A stretch of DNA of 10,640 bases, taken from NCBI GenBank assembly GCA_045633505.1, contig JAZQYK010000072.1, positions 1-10,640 of the forward strand. Reading direction: 5' to 3'. The stretch is from Fimenecus sp045633505 (GTDB lineage Bacteria; Bacillota; Clostridia; Oscillospirales; Acutalibacteraceae). The stretch's first letter is position 1, and every line of letters begins with the position of its first letter. The notes beneath the pieces were generated by a model that was not told the DNA's origin, ran no database searches, and saw only the letters and a list, made by a program, of their open reading frames with translations. Below are positions 1-7,312 of this stretch, one piece after another. A program made the translations under genes and the position numbers.

Positions 1-404
1 CATTCGTTATTATCGAAGTTTTCGGAATAGCTGAAGCGTTCTTTACACACCACTACAGAGCCATTCATATTGCACATAATGACATCGGCGTCAATGGCGT
101 TGGAAATAACGTTAAGGTTATTCCCGATAAGAAGCATAGCGCTGTTGAAATCCTCCTGCGTTTTGCACTGCTCAAGAATAGCTTCACAATAAGCCGCATT
201 CTGCACAACGTTTTCTGTCAGCAGTTCTTTTTTCTCAACAGACCATCTGTTTGAAAGAAACACCAAAAGAGCAGAAGCCAGAACAATATAACTTACCAAA
301 ATCATAGCAGTCATTATTGTCAAATATTTGATAAACAACGGAAGATGAGTGAAAAACCACTCCGCTTTTCTGTAACTTCGTTTTATAATATTACTTTTTT
401 CCAT
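1..404 (-). CDS. Sensor histidine kinase, N-terminal part (cut by window edge)
   Basis: An open frame runs from an ATG at 404-402 to the left edge with no stop (134 codons seen). It overlaps the 3' end of the response regulator gene by 14 nt, the usual translational coupling of a two-component pair. The visible part has a basic N-terminus, a hydrophobic segment at about residues 28-50 (a run like YLTIMTAMILVSYIVLASAL), then a polar, presumably extracytoplasmic region with VEKKELLTENV and a conserved-looking NVISNAIDADVIMCN stretch. That layout, membrane anchor followed by an external sensor domain, fits a membrane histidine kinase. HAMP, DHp and ATPase domains would lie beyond the window and are not seen, so the kinase call rests on operon context and topology. 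No strong ribosome site precedes the ATG, consistent with coupled reinitiation. Confidence 0.8.
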   Translation of the reverse strand, partial: MEKSNIIKRSYRKAEWFFTHLPLFIKYLTIMTAMILVSYIVLASALLVFLSNRWSVEKKELLTENVVQNAAYCEAILEQCKTQEDFNSAMLLIGNNLNVISNAIDADVIMCNMNGSVVVCKERFSYSENFDNNE

Positions 405-1086
405 GAGTTTCAAACTTGTAGCCAACGCTCCATATCGTTCTTAACTCCCATTCGTCCGACACACCCTTGAGCTTGTCACGAAGTCGTTTGATATGAACGT
501 CAACCGTTCTGCTGTCGCCGTAATAGTCAAATCCCCAAACGTCGTCAAGCAACTGATCACGGGTGAAAACTCTGTCAGGATTACTTGCAAGATGATATAT
601 AAGCTCAAGCTCTTTCGGCGGCGTATCAATTGAAACACCGTTAACCTTCATATCATAATTTGAAAGATTGATTATCAGCTTATCATATCTTACTTCTTTT
701 GTATCTCCGCCCTTTGTAGCAGAAGTACGGCGAAGCACAGCCTTTATTCTTGCAACGATTTCTTTTGTATCAAAAGGCTTTGTAACATAGTCGTCAGCAC
801 CCAATTCAAGACCAAGCACCTTATCAAAGGTTTCGTCCTTTGCCGTCACCATAATAATCGGAGTCTCGCTTTGCTTTCGGATTTCACGGCAAACCTGCCA
901 TCCGTCAAGCTGAGGGAGCATAATGTCAAGAAGCACTAAATCAGGTTCTTCTGAATTAAAACTTTCAACCGCGTCAAGACCGTTATGCACTAAAACCACG
1001 TTGTAGCCTTCTTTTTCAAGATACATTCTTAAAAGGTCGCATATATTCTTATCGTCATCAACTACAAGTATTTTTTCCTTTTGCAC
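391..1086 (-). CDS. OmpR/PhoB-family response regulator, WalR-like
   Basis: This 231-residue protein has a receiver domain (about 1-120) and a winged-helix DNA-binding domain (about 132-228). Receiver landmarks are the acidic pocket D10-D12, phospho-acceptor D54 in LLDIMLP, T81 in MVTAKD and K103 in DDYVTKPF. The C-terminal half has the OmpR signature with ELELIYHLASNPDRVFTRDQLL and the recognition segment SRTVDVHIKRLRDKL near the end. The start is GTG at 1086-1084, set by a strong AGGAGG at 1100-1095 eight bases upstream; no better start is in frame. It overlaps the kinase gene downstream, so it is expected to be phosphorylated by that kinase. Position next to walJ-rlmH and the receiver wording resemble WalR (YycF), the cell-wall homeostasis regulator, but PhoP-type regulators are close relatives, so no symbol is assigned. 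Confidence 0.93.
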   Translation of the reverse strand: MQKEKILVVDDDKNICDLLRMYLEKEGYNVVLVHNGLDAVESFNSEEPDLVLLDIMLPQLDGWQVCREIRKQSETPIIMVTAKDETFDKVLGLELGADDYVTKPFDTKEIVARIKAVLRRTSATKGGDTKEVRYDKLIINLSNYDMKVNGVSIDTPPKELELIYHLASNPDRVFTRDQLLDDVWGFDYYGDSRTVDVHIKRLRDKLKGVSDEWELRTIWSVGYKFETHGKK

Positions 1087-1115
1087 AATAACATCCTCCT
1101 ATACGTTATAGGTTT

Positions 1116-1145
1116 ATAATACAACCCAAATTTTAACAAACTAAA
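1116..1145 (-). promoter_or_regulatory. Candidate sigma-A promoter for the response regulator/kinase pair
   Basis: On the minus strand a TATTAT -10 (1121-1116) lies 18 nt from a weak TTTAGT -35 (1145-1140). The start of transcription would fall roughly 25 nt before the GTG. The -35 match is poor, and the pair could instead be read through from rlmH. Confidence 0.35.
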
Positions 1146-1162
1146 AACAAAGTTTTGTTTTT
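1143..1162. repeat. AT-rich 9-bp inverted repeat between rlmH and the regulator gene
   Basis: AAAAACAAA at 1143-1151 and TTTGTTTTT at 1154-1162 are exact inverted copies around a 2-nt centre. It sits just 3' of rlmH on the minus strand and overlaps the candidate -35 of the regulator promoter. It could be a weak terminator or a protein-binding dyad. The stem holds almost no GC, so terminator strength would be low. Confidence 0.35.
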
Positions 1163-1169
1163 TTATAAA

Positions 1170-1652
1170 TTATTTATGGTATTTACCGTTATTACTGATT
1201 GAAAAGGCTCTGTAAACCTGTTCCGCCAGCATTATTCTTGCCAATTTATGAGGAAAGGTCATTTTTGACATTGAAAACTTAAAATCCGACGTTCTCTTTA
1301 TTTCATCGGACAATCCAAAGGAGCTTCCGATAATAAAAACAATCGTACTCTTTCCTCCAAGCGCAATATCTTCAAGTTTTTGAGATAATTCTTCCGATGA
1401 AAGCTGTTTTCCCTCAATACACATAGCGAAAACGTAAGCGCTTTTCGGTATTTTCGCCACAATCATCTGAGTTTCCTTGTTTAATGCGTTCTCAATTTCC
1501 GCGTCAGAAGGATTATCAGACAATTTCACGGGTTCAAGCTCAGTAACCGTCATTTTGCAATATGCCGAAAGTCGTTTTTCATATTCAGCAGAAAAATCCT
1601 TCATATATTTTTCTTTAAGTTTTCCAAGCACAATAAAATGCACGTTCATCAT
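1170..1652 (-). CDS. rlmH: 23S rRNA (pseudouridine-1915 N3) methyltransferase RlmH
   Basis: RlmH is a small SPOUT-class enzyme that methylates a pseudouridine in helix 69 of 23S rRNA on the assembled 70S ribosome. The protein is 160 residues, the family's usual size. Signatures are the N-terminal HFIVLGKLKEKYMKDF, the SAM-knot segment VFIIGSSFGLSDEI (about 105-117), and the C-terminal block MTFPHKLARIMLAEQVYRAF leading into the terminal YHK. The gene overlaps walJ by four bases (ATGA), so the two are translationally coupled. A second ATG follows the first; by comparison with the family (start near N-V/I-x-I/F) the second, at 1649-1647, may be the true start, giving 159 residues. A GGCGAT-like ribosome site lies upstream inside walJ. 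The walJ-to-rlmH neighbourhood is shared with the wal region of other Firmicutes. Confidence 0.97.
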   Translation of the reverse strand: MMNVHFIVLGKLKEKYMKDFSAEYEKRLSAYCKMTVTELEPVKLSDNPSDAEIENALNKETQMIVAKIPKSAYVFAMCIEGKQLSSEELSQKLEDIALGGKSTIVFIIGSSFGLSDEIKRTSDFKFSMSKMTFPHKLARIMLAEQVYRAFSISNNGKYHK

Positions 1653-2440
1653 AATATCATCGCCTTTTCATCCCATTGAGGCTTTGCCACGCGGATATAA
1701 TAATCCTCACCCTCAATTGCGCCCGCAAGAGACAATGCAGAAACGCTTGTCTGGTAAGCCAGCTGCGGCATATTGTTTTCACGGCTTAAATGTCCGAGAA
1801 TAAATCTTGTCGTACCGCTTTCAATAAGTTTTGTAAGGGTTTCGGCACAAGCATCGTTTGAAAGGTGACCTTTTATGCCCAATATTCTTCTTTTCAGCAT
1901 ATAAGGATATCCGCCGCACTCAAGCATATTTACGTCGTGATTGGACTCCAGCATTACAAGGTCCGAGCCTTTGAGAGCATCAAAAACCGTATCCGTCATA
2001 ATTCCAAGGTCCGTCGCCACGGCAATTTTTCTGCCGTTTGACAATTCCACCGTGTATCCGCAGCTTTCCTTAGCATCGTGAGAGGTTGCAAAACTTTTCA
2101 CGTGCATACAACCGACCTCAACGCCGTCAGGGGTAATAATGCAACAGTCGTCAGCGTTGTCAAGCGCATCGGTCTTAACGAGCGCCTCATAAGTTCCGGC
2201 AGTCATATAAAGTCTTGCTTTGTGTTTTTTTGTAAAAACCTTTATACCTTTAATATGGTCGGAATGCTCGTGAGTTATGAAAATATTACGGATATTATCC
2301 GCATCAACACCGATATTCCACAGTCCTTGCTCAAGCTGTTTATTGGTCATACCTGCGTCAATGAGAATACTGTCATTTCCACCGCCTATGTAAATACTGT
2401 TTCCGCCTGATGAAGAAAACAGCGGACAGAATTTCGCCAT
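1649..2440 (-). CDS. walJ: WalJ/YycJ-type metallo-beta-lactamase-fold hydrolase
   Basis: This 263-residue protein belongs to the MBL-fold family that includes WalJ (YycJ, VicX) of the wal/vic region. Members are thought to be DNA exonucleases or housekeeping nucleases, with a suggested role in linking cell division and replication. Metal ligands are clear: THEHSDH at 56-62 (H57, H59, D61, H62), H121 in the family motif HDAKESCGY, D144 in VATDLG, and histidines in GHLSND (H192) and GHLSREN (H217). The N-terminal FCPLFSSSGGNSIYIGG is typical of the family. The start ATG at 2440-2438 has an AGAGGAAG ribosome site. It lies directly after the murA terminator and overlaps rlmH by four bases. No clear promoter is seen in the 57-nt gap, so expression may come from within murA or by readthrough. 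Confidence 0.93.
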   Translation of the reverse strand: MAKFCPLFSSSGGNSIYIGGGNDSILIDAGMTNKQLEQGLWNIGVDADNIRNIFITHEHSDHIKGIKVFTKKHKARLYMTAGTYEALVKTDALDNADDCCIITPDGVEVGCMHVKSFATSHDAKESCGYTVELSNGRKIAVATDLGIMTDTVFDALKGSDLVMLESNHDVNMLECGGYPYMLKRRILGIKGHLSNDACAETLTKLIESGTTRFILGHLSRENNMPQLAYQTSVSALSLAGAIEGEDYYIRVAKPQWDEKAMIL

Positions 2441-2465
2441 AAATCTACTTCCTCTTTCTATTAAA

Positions 2466-2489
2466 AAAGGACGGCTTTAACCGTCCTTT
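2466..2489 (-). terminator. Intrinsic terminator of murA
   Basis: A 9-bp stem, AAAGGACGG (2466-2474) with CCGTCCTTT (2481-2489), closes a 6-nt loop. On the minus strand it is followed by a run of six T in total. It begins 8 nt after the murA stop, which suits rho-independent termination between murA and walJ. Confidence 0.88.
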
Positions 2490-2497
2490 AATCATTT

Positions 2498-3796
2498 TCA
2501 GCCTACGCCTAATACGGTTTTTTCATCATCGGGAATTGATTTTAATTCAATATCCGCACCAAGACTGCGGAGTTTCTCGATAATGTTGTCATAGCCTCGT
2601 TGAATATGATGGATTTCTTCAATCTCGGTTGTACCGCTTGCCACAAGACCTGCAATTACCATTGCCGCGCCTGCACGAAGGTCGTTAGCAATAACGGGAG
2701 CGCCTTTCAAGGTTTCAACACCCTTGATAAATGCTGATTTACCGTCAACTGAAATATTCGCGCCCATTCTTTGAAGCTGTTCAGTATATCTGAAACGGTT
2801 GTCCCAGACACTTTCCGAAACTATACTGTCACCTCTTGCAATAGTGAGAAGTGTTGCAAACTGCGGTTGCATATCCGTCGGGAAGCCCGGATGCGGCATT
2901 GTTTTAACACTGCAATGATTGGGGCGGTAAGCCGAAGAAATTCTGATTGAGTCGTCATATTCTTCAACGTTTATTCCACATTCAATAAGTTTTGCAGTAA
3001 TTGACTCCAAATGCTTTGGAATAACGTTCTTCACAAGCACGTCACCCTGAGTTGCCGCAGCGGCAACCATATAAGTTCCTGCTTCAATCTGGTCGGGAAT
3101 TATTGCATATTCACAGCCGTGAAGCTTGTCCACACCGCGAATTTTAATAACGTCAGTACCTGCGCCGCGGACGTCGGCGCCCATTGAGTTCAAGAAGTTG
3201 GCAAGGTCAACAATGTGAGGCTCTTTTGCCGCGTTTTCAATAATTGTGAGACCCTTTGCTTTAACAGCCGCCAACATAAGATTAACTGTCGCGCCGACTG
3301 ACACCACGTCAAAATAAACGGATGCGCCGAGAAGCGTTTCAGCCTTAACTTCAACCATAGCGTTTTCTTCCATACTGACCTTTGAACCAAGAGCTTCAAA
3401 GCCCTTGATGTGCTGGTCAATCGGACGAACACCAACACCCAACGCACAACCGCCCGGCATTGCAACCTTCGCGTGATTAAATCTGCCCAACAGTACACCT
3501 ATAAAGTAATAAGAAGCACGCATAAGTTTTGACAAATCGTGGCCCACAACGTTTGTGCGCACACAAGAGGTGTCAATTTCAAGCGTATTCTTATTTATCA
3601 TTTTAATTTCTGCACCCAGAGAACGCAAAATCTTAATCATTGCAGAAACATCGCTGATATTAGGAATGTTTTCAATTCTGCAAACGTCCTCTGCGAGAAT
3701 GGTCGCCGGAATTATCGCAACGACGGCATTTTTGGCTCCGCTGATTTCAACTTCACCCGTTAACTTGTTTCCGCCGTTAATTATGATTTTTTCCAA
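2498..3796 (-). CDS. murA: UDP-N-acetylglucosamine 1-carboxyvinyltransferase (MurA)
   Basis: MurA transfers enolpyruvate from PEP to UDP-GlcNAc, the first committed step of peptidoglycan synthesis, in the cytoplasm; it is the fosfomycin target. The 432-residue protein shows GGNKLTGEVEISGAKNA with K22/N23, the catalytic cysteine C117 in MPGGC, R124 in RPIDQHIKGFEALG, D308 in PGFPTDMQPQF and R375 in NDLRAG. The start is TTG at 3796-3794: the frame is closed upstream by a TAG, no ATG or GTG is available, and MEKIIINGG matches family N-termini. A GAGGGGGA ribosome site precedes it. Odd feature: the loop between C117 and R124 reads C-A-L-G-V-G-V-R, two residues longer than the usual C-x4-R, and the extra G-V is an exact tandem hexamer duplication in the DNA. 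The gene is monocistronic as judged by its own promoter and terminator. MurA versus its paralogue MurZ cannot be settled here. Confidence 0.97.
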   Translation of the reverse strand: MEKIIINGGNKLTGEVEISGAKNAVVAIIPATILAEDVCRIENIPNISDVSAMIKILRSLGAEIKMINKNTLEIDTSCVRTNVVGHDLSKLMRASYYFIGVLLGRFNHAKVAMPGGCALGVGVRPIDQHIKGFEALGSKVSMEENAMVEVKAETLLGASVYFDVVSVGATVNLMLAAVKAKGLTIIENAAKEPHIVDLANFLNSMGADVRGAGTDVIKIRGVDKLHGCEYAIIPDQIEAGTYMVAAAATQGDVLVKNVIPKHLESITAKLIECGINVEEYDDSIRISSAYRPNHCSVKTMPHPGFPTDMQPQFATLLTIARGDSIVSESVWDNRFRYTEQLQRMGANISVDGKSAFIKGVETLKGAPVIANDLRAGAAMVIAGLVASGTTEIEEIHHIQRGYDNIIEKLRSLGADIELKSIPDDEKTVLGVG

Positions 3797-3840
3797 GGAC
3801 TCTTCCCCCTCAAAATCAAATATCTACTACATATAGTTAA

Positions 3841-3862
3841 AAAACGTAAAAATCGACGTTTT
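3841..3862 (-). promoter_or_regulatory. Hairpin in the murA 5' leader
   Basis: AAAACGT (3841-3847) and ACGTTTT (3856-3862) can pair around an 8-nt loop. In the minus-strand transcript the stem is followed by further U residues, giving a weak terminator-like shape in a leader of about 95 nt. Only 7 bp, mostly AU, so function is uncertain. Confidence 0.3.
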
Positions 3863-3899
3863 AAGCACAATTATTTAAAAATGCTCAAAATCCTTTAAT

Positions 3900-3928
3900 A
3901 GTATAACACTTTTCTTTATAAAATAAAA
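3900..3928 (-). promoter_or_regulatory. Probable sigma-A promoter of murA
   Basis: On the minus strand, TATACT (3905-3900) forms a good -10 with a weaker TTTTAT -35 (3928-3923) at exactly 17 nt. The implied leader before the TTG start is about 95 nt, unusually long, leaving room for regulation of translation. Confidence 0.6.
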
Positions 3929-3988
3929 GGGGTTTTTGATAATTTTTTTATTTTTAAAAAAATCACTTATTATTGAGCACTAAATCAG

Positions 3989-4017
3989 TTGAATAGTGAG
4001 ATTTTTTGTTGTATAAT
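3989..4017 (+). promoter_or_regulatory. Strong sigma-A promoter of the five-gene operon
   Basis: TTGAAT (3989-3994) and TATAAT (4012-4017) are separated by 17 nt, close to the vegetative consensus. Transcription should start near 4024, about 25 nt before the first gene. It is divergent from the murA promoter; the two cores are about 60 nt apart. Confidence 0.85.
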
Positions 4018-4048
4018 AAATTGAATATTTTACAAATTCGGTGATTTT

Positions 4049-4894
4049 ATGCTCTTTCGTCTTGAAAATAATTTTTTAGCAATTTCAATTGATACGCACG
4101 GCGCGGAATTATCTTCCGTTTTCAACAAAAAGGAAAATAAGGAAATGCTTTGGCAGGGCGACCCTGCATATTGGGGCAGAAAAAGTCCCGTGCTTTTCCC
4201 CGTCGTTGGTAAATACAGAAACGGCAAAACCACGTTTGAGGGTAAGGAATACGCATCAGGTCAGCACGGCTTTGCAAGGGACAGCGAATTCACCTTAGTT
4301 GAGGAAACCGTCGATAGATTATCTTTTCAACTGACAGGCAACGCCGATACCTTAAAGCAATATCCGTTTAATTTCAGCCTGATTTGTTCTTATAGGCTTA
4401 TTGACAACAAAATCCTCGTTGGCTGGACGGTAAAAAACACCGATACAAAAACTATTTATTTTTCAATTGGCGCTCATCCCGCTTTTTATTGCAAAAAGGG
4501 TGAAACCGTACTTTCGATGAATGGCGAAAATCTTCAATACAATCTTATAAACGGCGACGGACTTTATACCTCACCGAAACACAATATTGAAAACGAATTC
4601 GTTCTTAACGACAGCGTTTTTGACAATGACGCTTTAATTATCGAGAACAGTGACGTCAATGAAATATCTCTTATAGATAATGATAAGAAATATTTAACCG
4701 TAAAATTTGATGCAAAGGTTTTTGGCATCTGGTCCCCTGCGAAGAAGAACGCACCTTTCGTCTGCATTGAGCCTTGGTACGGCAGATGTGATGCTGAAGA
4801 TTTTGAGGGCGACATTACCGCAAGAGAATGGTCAAATTCGCTTGAGGCAAACGAAACTTGGTACAAGGAGTATGAAATAGAAATAAATGAGTGA
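4049..4894 (+). CDS. Aldose 1-epimerase-like (galactose mutarotase superfamily) protein
   Basis: This 281-residue cytoplasmic protein is of the compact LacX-like branch of the mutarotase superfamily, whose members interconvert alpha and beta anomers of sugars or sugar phosphates. Visible landmarks are the first catalytic-type histidine in GQHGFARD (H73, with R77 after it), the second in SIGAHPAFYC (H143), and the probable catalytic base E241 in VCIEPWYGRCD. The N-terminal ISIDTHGAELSSV and WQGDPAYWGRKSPVLFPVVG are typical of the branch. The ATG at 4049 has a GGTGAT ribosome site complementary to the AUCACC of the 16S 3' end. It is the first gene of the operon and overlaps the HAD gene by 8 nt. 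The substrate is not evident: the operon holds no sugar transport or kinase genes, so this may be a general housekeeping epimerase. Confidence 0.88.
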   Translation: MLFRLENNFLAISIDTHGAELSSVFNKKENKEMLWQGDPAYWGRKSPVLFPVVGKYRNGKTTFEGKEYASGQHGFARDSEFTLVEETVDRLSFQLTGNADTLKQYPFNFSLICSYRLIDNKILVGWTVKNTDTKTIYFSIGAHPAFYCKKGETVLSMNGENLQYNLINGDGLYTSPKHNIENEFVLNDSVFDNDALIIENSDVNEISLIDNDKKYLTVKFDAKVFGIWSPAKKNAPFVCIEPWYGRCDAEDFEGDITAREWSNSLEANETWYKEYEIEINE

Positions 4895-5531
4895 CTATAA
4901 ATACATTTTATTTGATTTTGACGGCACTTTAACAGATTCTTCAGAGGGCATTTTCAAAAGTCTGACCTATGCCTTTGAAAGCTACGGTCACGGCACACCG
5001 TCAGAAGATTTATTGAGACAGTTCATTGGACCTCCGCTTCATTACAGTTTTACTGAAATCTGCGGCTTTACCCCTGAACACGCAGTTGAAATGACCGAGA
5101 AATATCGCGAACGATACAGAGTTAAAGGCTATCTCGAAAGCAAACTTTACGATGGAATTTATGAGCTTTTGGAAGAACTTAAAAGCCGTGGTTACAAATT
5201 GGCAACCGCATCTTCAAAGCCTTTGAATTTCGTTGATACAATCTGTGAAAATCTCGATATTAAAAAGTTCTTCGATTTTCTTGGCGGCACCACCTTTGAC
5301 AACACGACCGAAAACAAAGCTATGGTTTGCGAGAATGCTATGAAGCAACTGGGCGGAAACACCTCCAACACTCTTATGGTTGGCGACACCCGTTTTGACG
5401 TTGAAGGCGCTCACGCAGTCGGACTTCCTTGCTGTGCGGTGCTTTACGGCTTTGGCACACGGGAAGATTTTGAAAAATACAAGGCAGAATACATAGTCGA
5501 AAGCGCAATGGATATTTTAAATATTCTTTAA
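4887..5531 (+). CDS. HAD-superfamily phosphatase, phosphoglycolate phosphatase-like
   Basis: This 214-residue protein is a subfamily IA haloacid-dehalogenase hydrolase. Motif I is LFDFDGTLTDS with nucleophile D10 and acid D12; motif II is ATASSKP (S109/S110); the motif III lysine is K144 in TENKAMV; motif IV is MVGDTRFDVEGA with D167 and D171. The helical cap lies between about 18 and 90. Family members dephosphorylate small phosphometabolites such as 2-phosphoglycolate, pyrophosphate or sugar phosphates; the sequence alone does not give the substrate. The upstream gene is an epimerase of sugar type and the two overlap by 8 nt, which suggests the pair may act on related phosphosugars, but this is inference. 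It is followed after 13 nt by rarA. Confidence 0.9.
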   Translation: MSDYKYILFDFDGTLTDSSEGIFKSLTYAFESYGHGTPSEDLLRQFIGPPLHYSFTEICGFTPEHAVEMTEKYRERYRVKGYLESKLYDGIYELLEELKSRGYKLATASSKPLNFVDTICENLDIKKFFDFLGGTTFDNTTENKAMVCENAMKQLGGNTSNTLMVGDTRFDVEGAHAVGLPCCAVLYGFGTREDFEKYKAEYIVESAMDILNIL

Positions 5532-5544
5532 AAAGGAGGCACTT

Positions 5545-6822
5545 ATGTCCACACCCTTAGCGGATAGAATTCGTCCGCAGACAATTAACGATATGGTCGG
5601 GCAAAAACACCTTTTAGGTGAAAATATGCCTCTTCGTAATATTCTTGATTCGGGATATTTACCAAACTTAATATTTTACGGTCCGTCAGGCACGGGCAAA
5701 ACTACACTTGCAAGAATTATTGCACAAAGTACCAACCGCAAACTTCATCACATAAACGGTACTAACGCAAGCACCGCTGACATCAAGGCAATTGTCAGTG
5801 AGCTTGACACCTTTGCGGCACCAAACGGTATTTTACTTTATCTTGACGAGATTCAGTATTTTAACAAAAAGCAACAGCAAAGTTTACTTGAATATATCGA
5901 AAGCGGTAAAATCACACTTATTGCTTCAACTACTGAAAATCCTTATTTTTACATATATTCTGCAGTGCTTTCGCGTTGCACGGTTTTTGAATTCAAATCG
6001 GTAACACCCGAAGACGTTGTTCCTGCAATCAAAAGAGGTTTCAACCTTTTAGAGCAGGATTTCACAACTCCTTTTAAAATCGAAGACGGTGTTATTGAGC
6101 ATATTGCCACCGCTTGTGGAGGGGATGTGAGAAAATCCCTCAATTTTGTTGAGTTGTGTGTGCTTTCCGCACCGATTATTGACGGTGAAAGAGCAATCAC
6201 TCTTGAGGGCGCGGGAAGTCTTACGCAAAAAAACACCTTCCGCTATGACAAATTCGGTGACGAGCATTATGACATCCTATCGGCATATCAAAAGAGTATG
6301 CGAGGAAGCGACCCCGATGCCGCACTTCATTATCTCGCCCGACTTTTAGAGGCCGGTGATATGGTTTCAGCTATTCGCAGACTGCTTGTCTGTGCAAGTG
6401 AGGACGTGGGACTTGCTTATCCGCAGATTTTACCCATTGTGAAAGCTGCTTGTGATATTGCAATGCAGGTTGGACTTCCTGAAGCGGCAATTCCTTTGGG
6501 TGATGCGGTGGTGCTTGTTGCAACAAGTCCAAAATCGAACACCGCTCACGACGGAATTTTCGCCGCGCTTGACGACGTGCGTAAAGGCAATTACGGTAAA
6601 ATTCCTCGTCAGTTACAAAACAAGCATTATGACGGTGAAGACGCTGAAATCAAGGGACAGAATTATCTCTACCCTCACGATTACCCTAACCGTTGGGTTA
6701 AACAGCAATATTTACCTGATGCTATTAAAAACAAAAAATATTATGAATTTGGCGACAATAAAAACGAACAAAATGCCAAGACATATTGGGATAAAATAAA
6801 AGGAGAAAAAGGAAATGGCTAA
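5545..6822 (+). CDS. rarA: RarA/MgsA-type AAA+ replication-recombination ATPase
   Basis: RarA (MgsA, Mgs1/WRNIP1 family) is a clamp-loader-like AAA+ ATPase that acts at stalled replication forks and DNA ends together with SSB. The 425-residue protein has Walker A GPSGTGKT (46-53), Walker B LLYLDEI (97-103) followed by the family's F-N-K-x-Q-Q block, sensor 1 STTENPYF (129-135), and the arginine finger in SRCTVFEF (R144). The C-terminal tetramerisation region keeps ASEDVGLAYPQ and the family ending with YPHDYPNRWVKQQYLPD. The start is fixed by AAGGAGG (5533-5539), 5 nt before the ATG. Its end overlaps the dCMP deaminase gene by 8 nt. Length and motif order are normal; the usual DEIHRFNK is here DEIQYFNK. 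Confidence 0.95.
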   Translation: MSTPLADRIRPQTINDMVGQKHLLGENMPLRNILDSGYLPNLIFYGPSGTGKTTLARIIAQSTNRKLHHINGTNASTADIKAIVSELDTFAAPNGILLYLDEIQYFNKKQQQSLLEYIESGKITLIASTTENPYFYIYSAVLSRCTVFEFKSVTPEDVVPAIKRGFNLLEQDFTTPFKIEDGVIEHIATACGGDVRKSLNFVELCVLSAPIIDGERAITLEGAGSLTQKNTFRYDKFGDEHYDILSAYQKSMRGSDPDAALHYLARLLEAGDMVSAIRRLLVCASEDVGLAYPQILPIVKAACDIAMQVGLPEAAIPLGDAVVLVATSPKSNTAHDGIFAALDDVRKGNYGKIPRQLQNKHYDGEDAEIKGQNYLYPHDYPNRWVKQQYLPDAIKNKKYYEFGDNKNEQNAKTYWDKIKGEKGNG

Positions 6823-7312
6823 AAGAGAAGATTATATTTCATGGGACGAATATTTTATGGGTATTGCGCTTCTTTCTGCAAGAAGAAGTAAAGACCCAAG
6901 CACACAGGTTGGCGCTTGTATCGTTGACGACAACAACAAAATTATGTCAGTAGGATACAACGGCTTCCCTCACGGTTGTGACGATGACGAATTCCCTTGG
7001 GACAGAACGGGTGACGAATTTGATACAAAATACCCTTACGTTTGTCACGCTGAGCTTAATGCAATTCTCAACAACGGCGGAAGAAACTTAAAAGGATGCA
7101 AAATTTATGTAGCGCTTTTCCCTTGCAACGAATGTGCAAAAGCTATTATTCAAAGCGGAATCCGTGAGGTTATGTTCCTTTCTGACAAATATAAAGACAG
7201 CCTTAACAACCGCGAATCCCGCAGAATGTTTGATGCCGCAGGTGTTAAATACACAAAGGTTAAAATGAATCGCGACGGACTTCAAATCAGCTTTAAGGAA
7301 GAAGATATATAA
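6815..7312 (+). CDS. Deoxycytidylate (dCMP) deaminase
   Basis: The enzyme deaminates dCMP to dUMP, feeding thymidylate synthesis; it is a zinc-dependent cytidine deaminase-fold protein of the cytosol. In 165 residues it shows the zinc and proton-transfer motif CHAELNAI (H78, E80) and the second zinc motif FPCNECA (C104, C107). GYNGFPHGC (47-55) and PWDRTGDEFDTKYPYV precede the first motif. The layout and wording are notably close to the eukaryotic DCTD enzyme as I recall it (for example KR-DY--W-EYFM near the start, RSKDP--QVGACIV, DTKYPYVCHAELNAI, VALFPCNECAK), more than to a minimal ComEB. AAAGGAG at 6799-6805 serves the ATG. It overlaps rarA upstream by 8 nt and yfbR downstream by one base (TAATG), so all three are likely coupled. 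Confidence 0.95.
   Translation: MAKREDYISWDEYFMGIALLSARRSKDPSTQVGACIVDDNNKIMSVGYNGFPHGCDDDEFPWDRTGDEFDTKYPYVCHAELNAILNNGGRNLKGCKIYVALFPCNECAKAIIQSGIREVMFLSDKYKDSLNNRESRRMFDAAGVKYTKVKMNRDGLQISFKEEDI

Noticed and set aside
3190..3836. Frames in other phases and strands over murA (3190-3498 minus, 3539-3763 and 3555-3836 plus)
   Set aside because: They lie inside the well-supported murA gene, with no own ribosome sites or recognisable domains.
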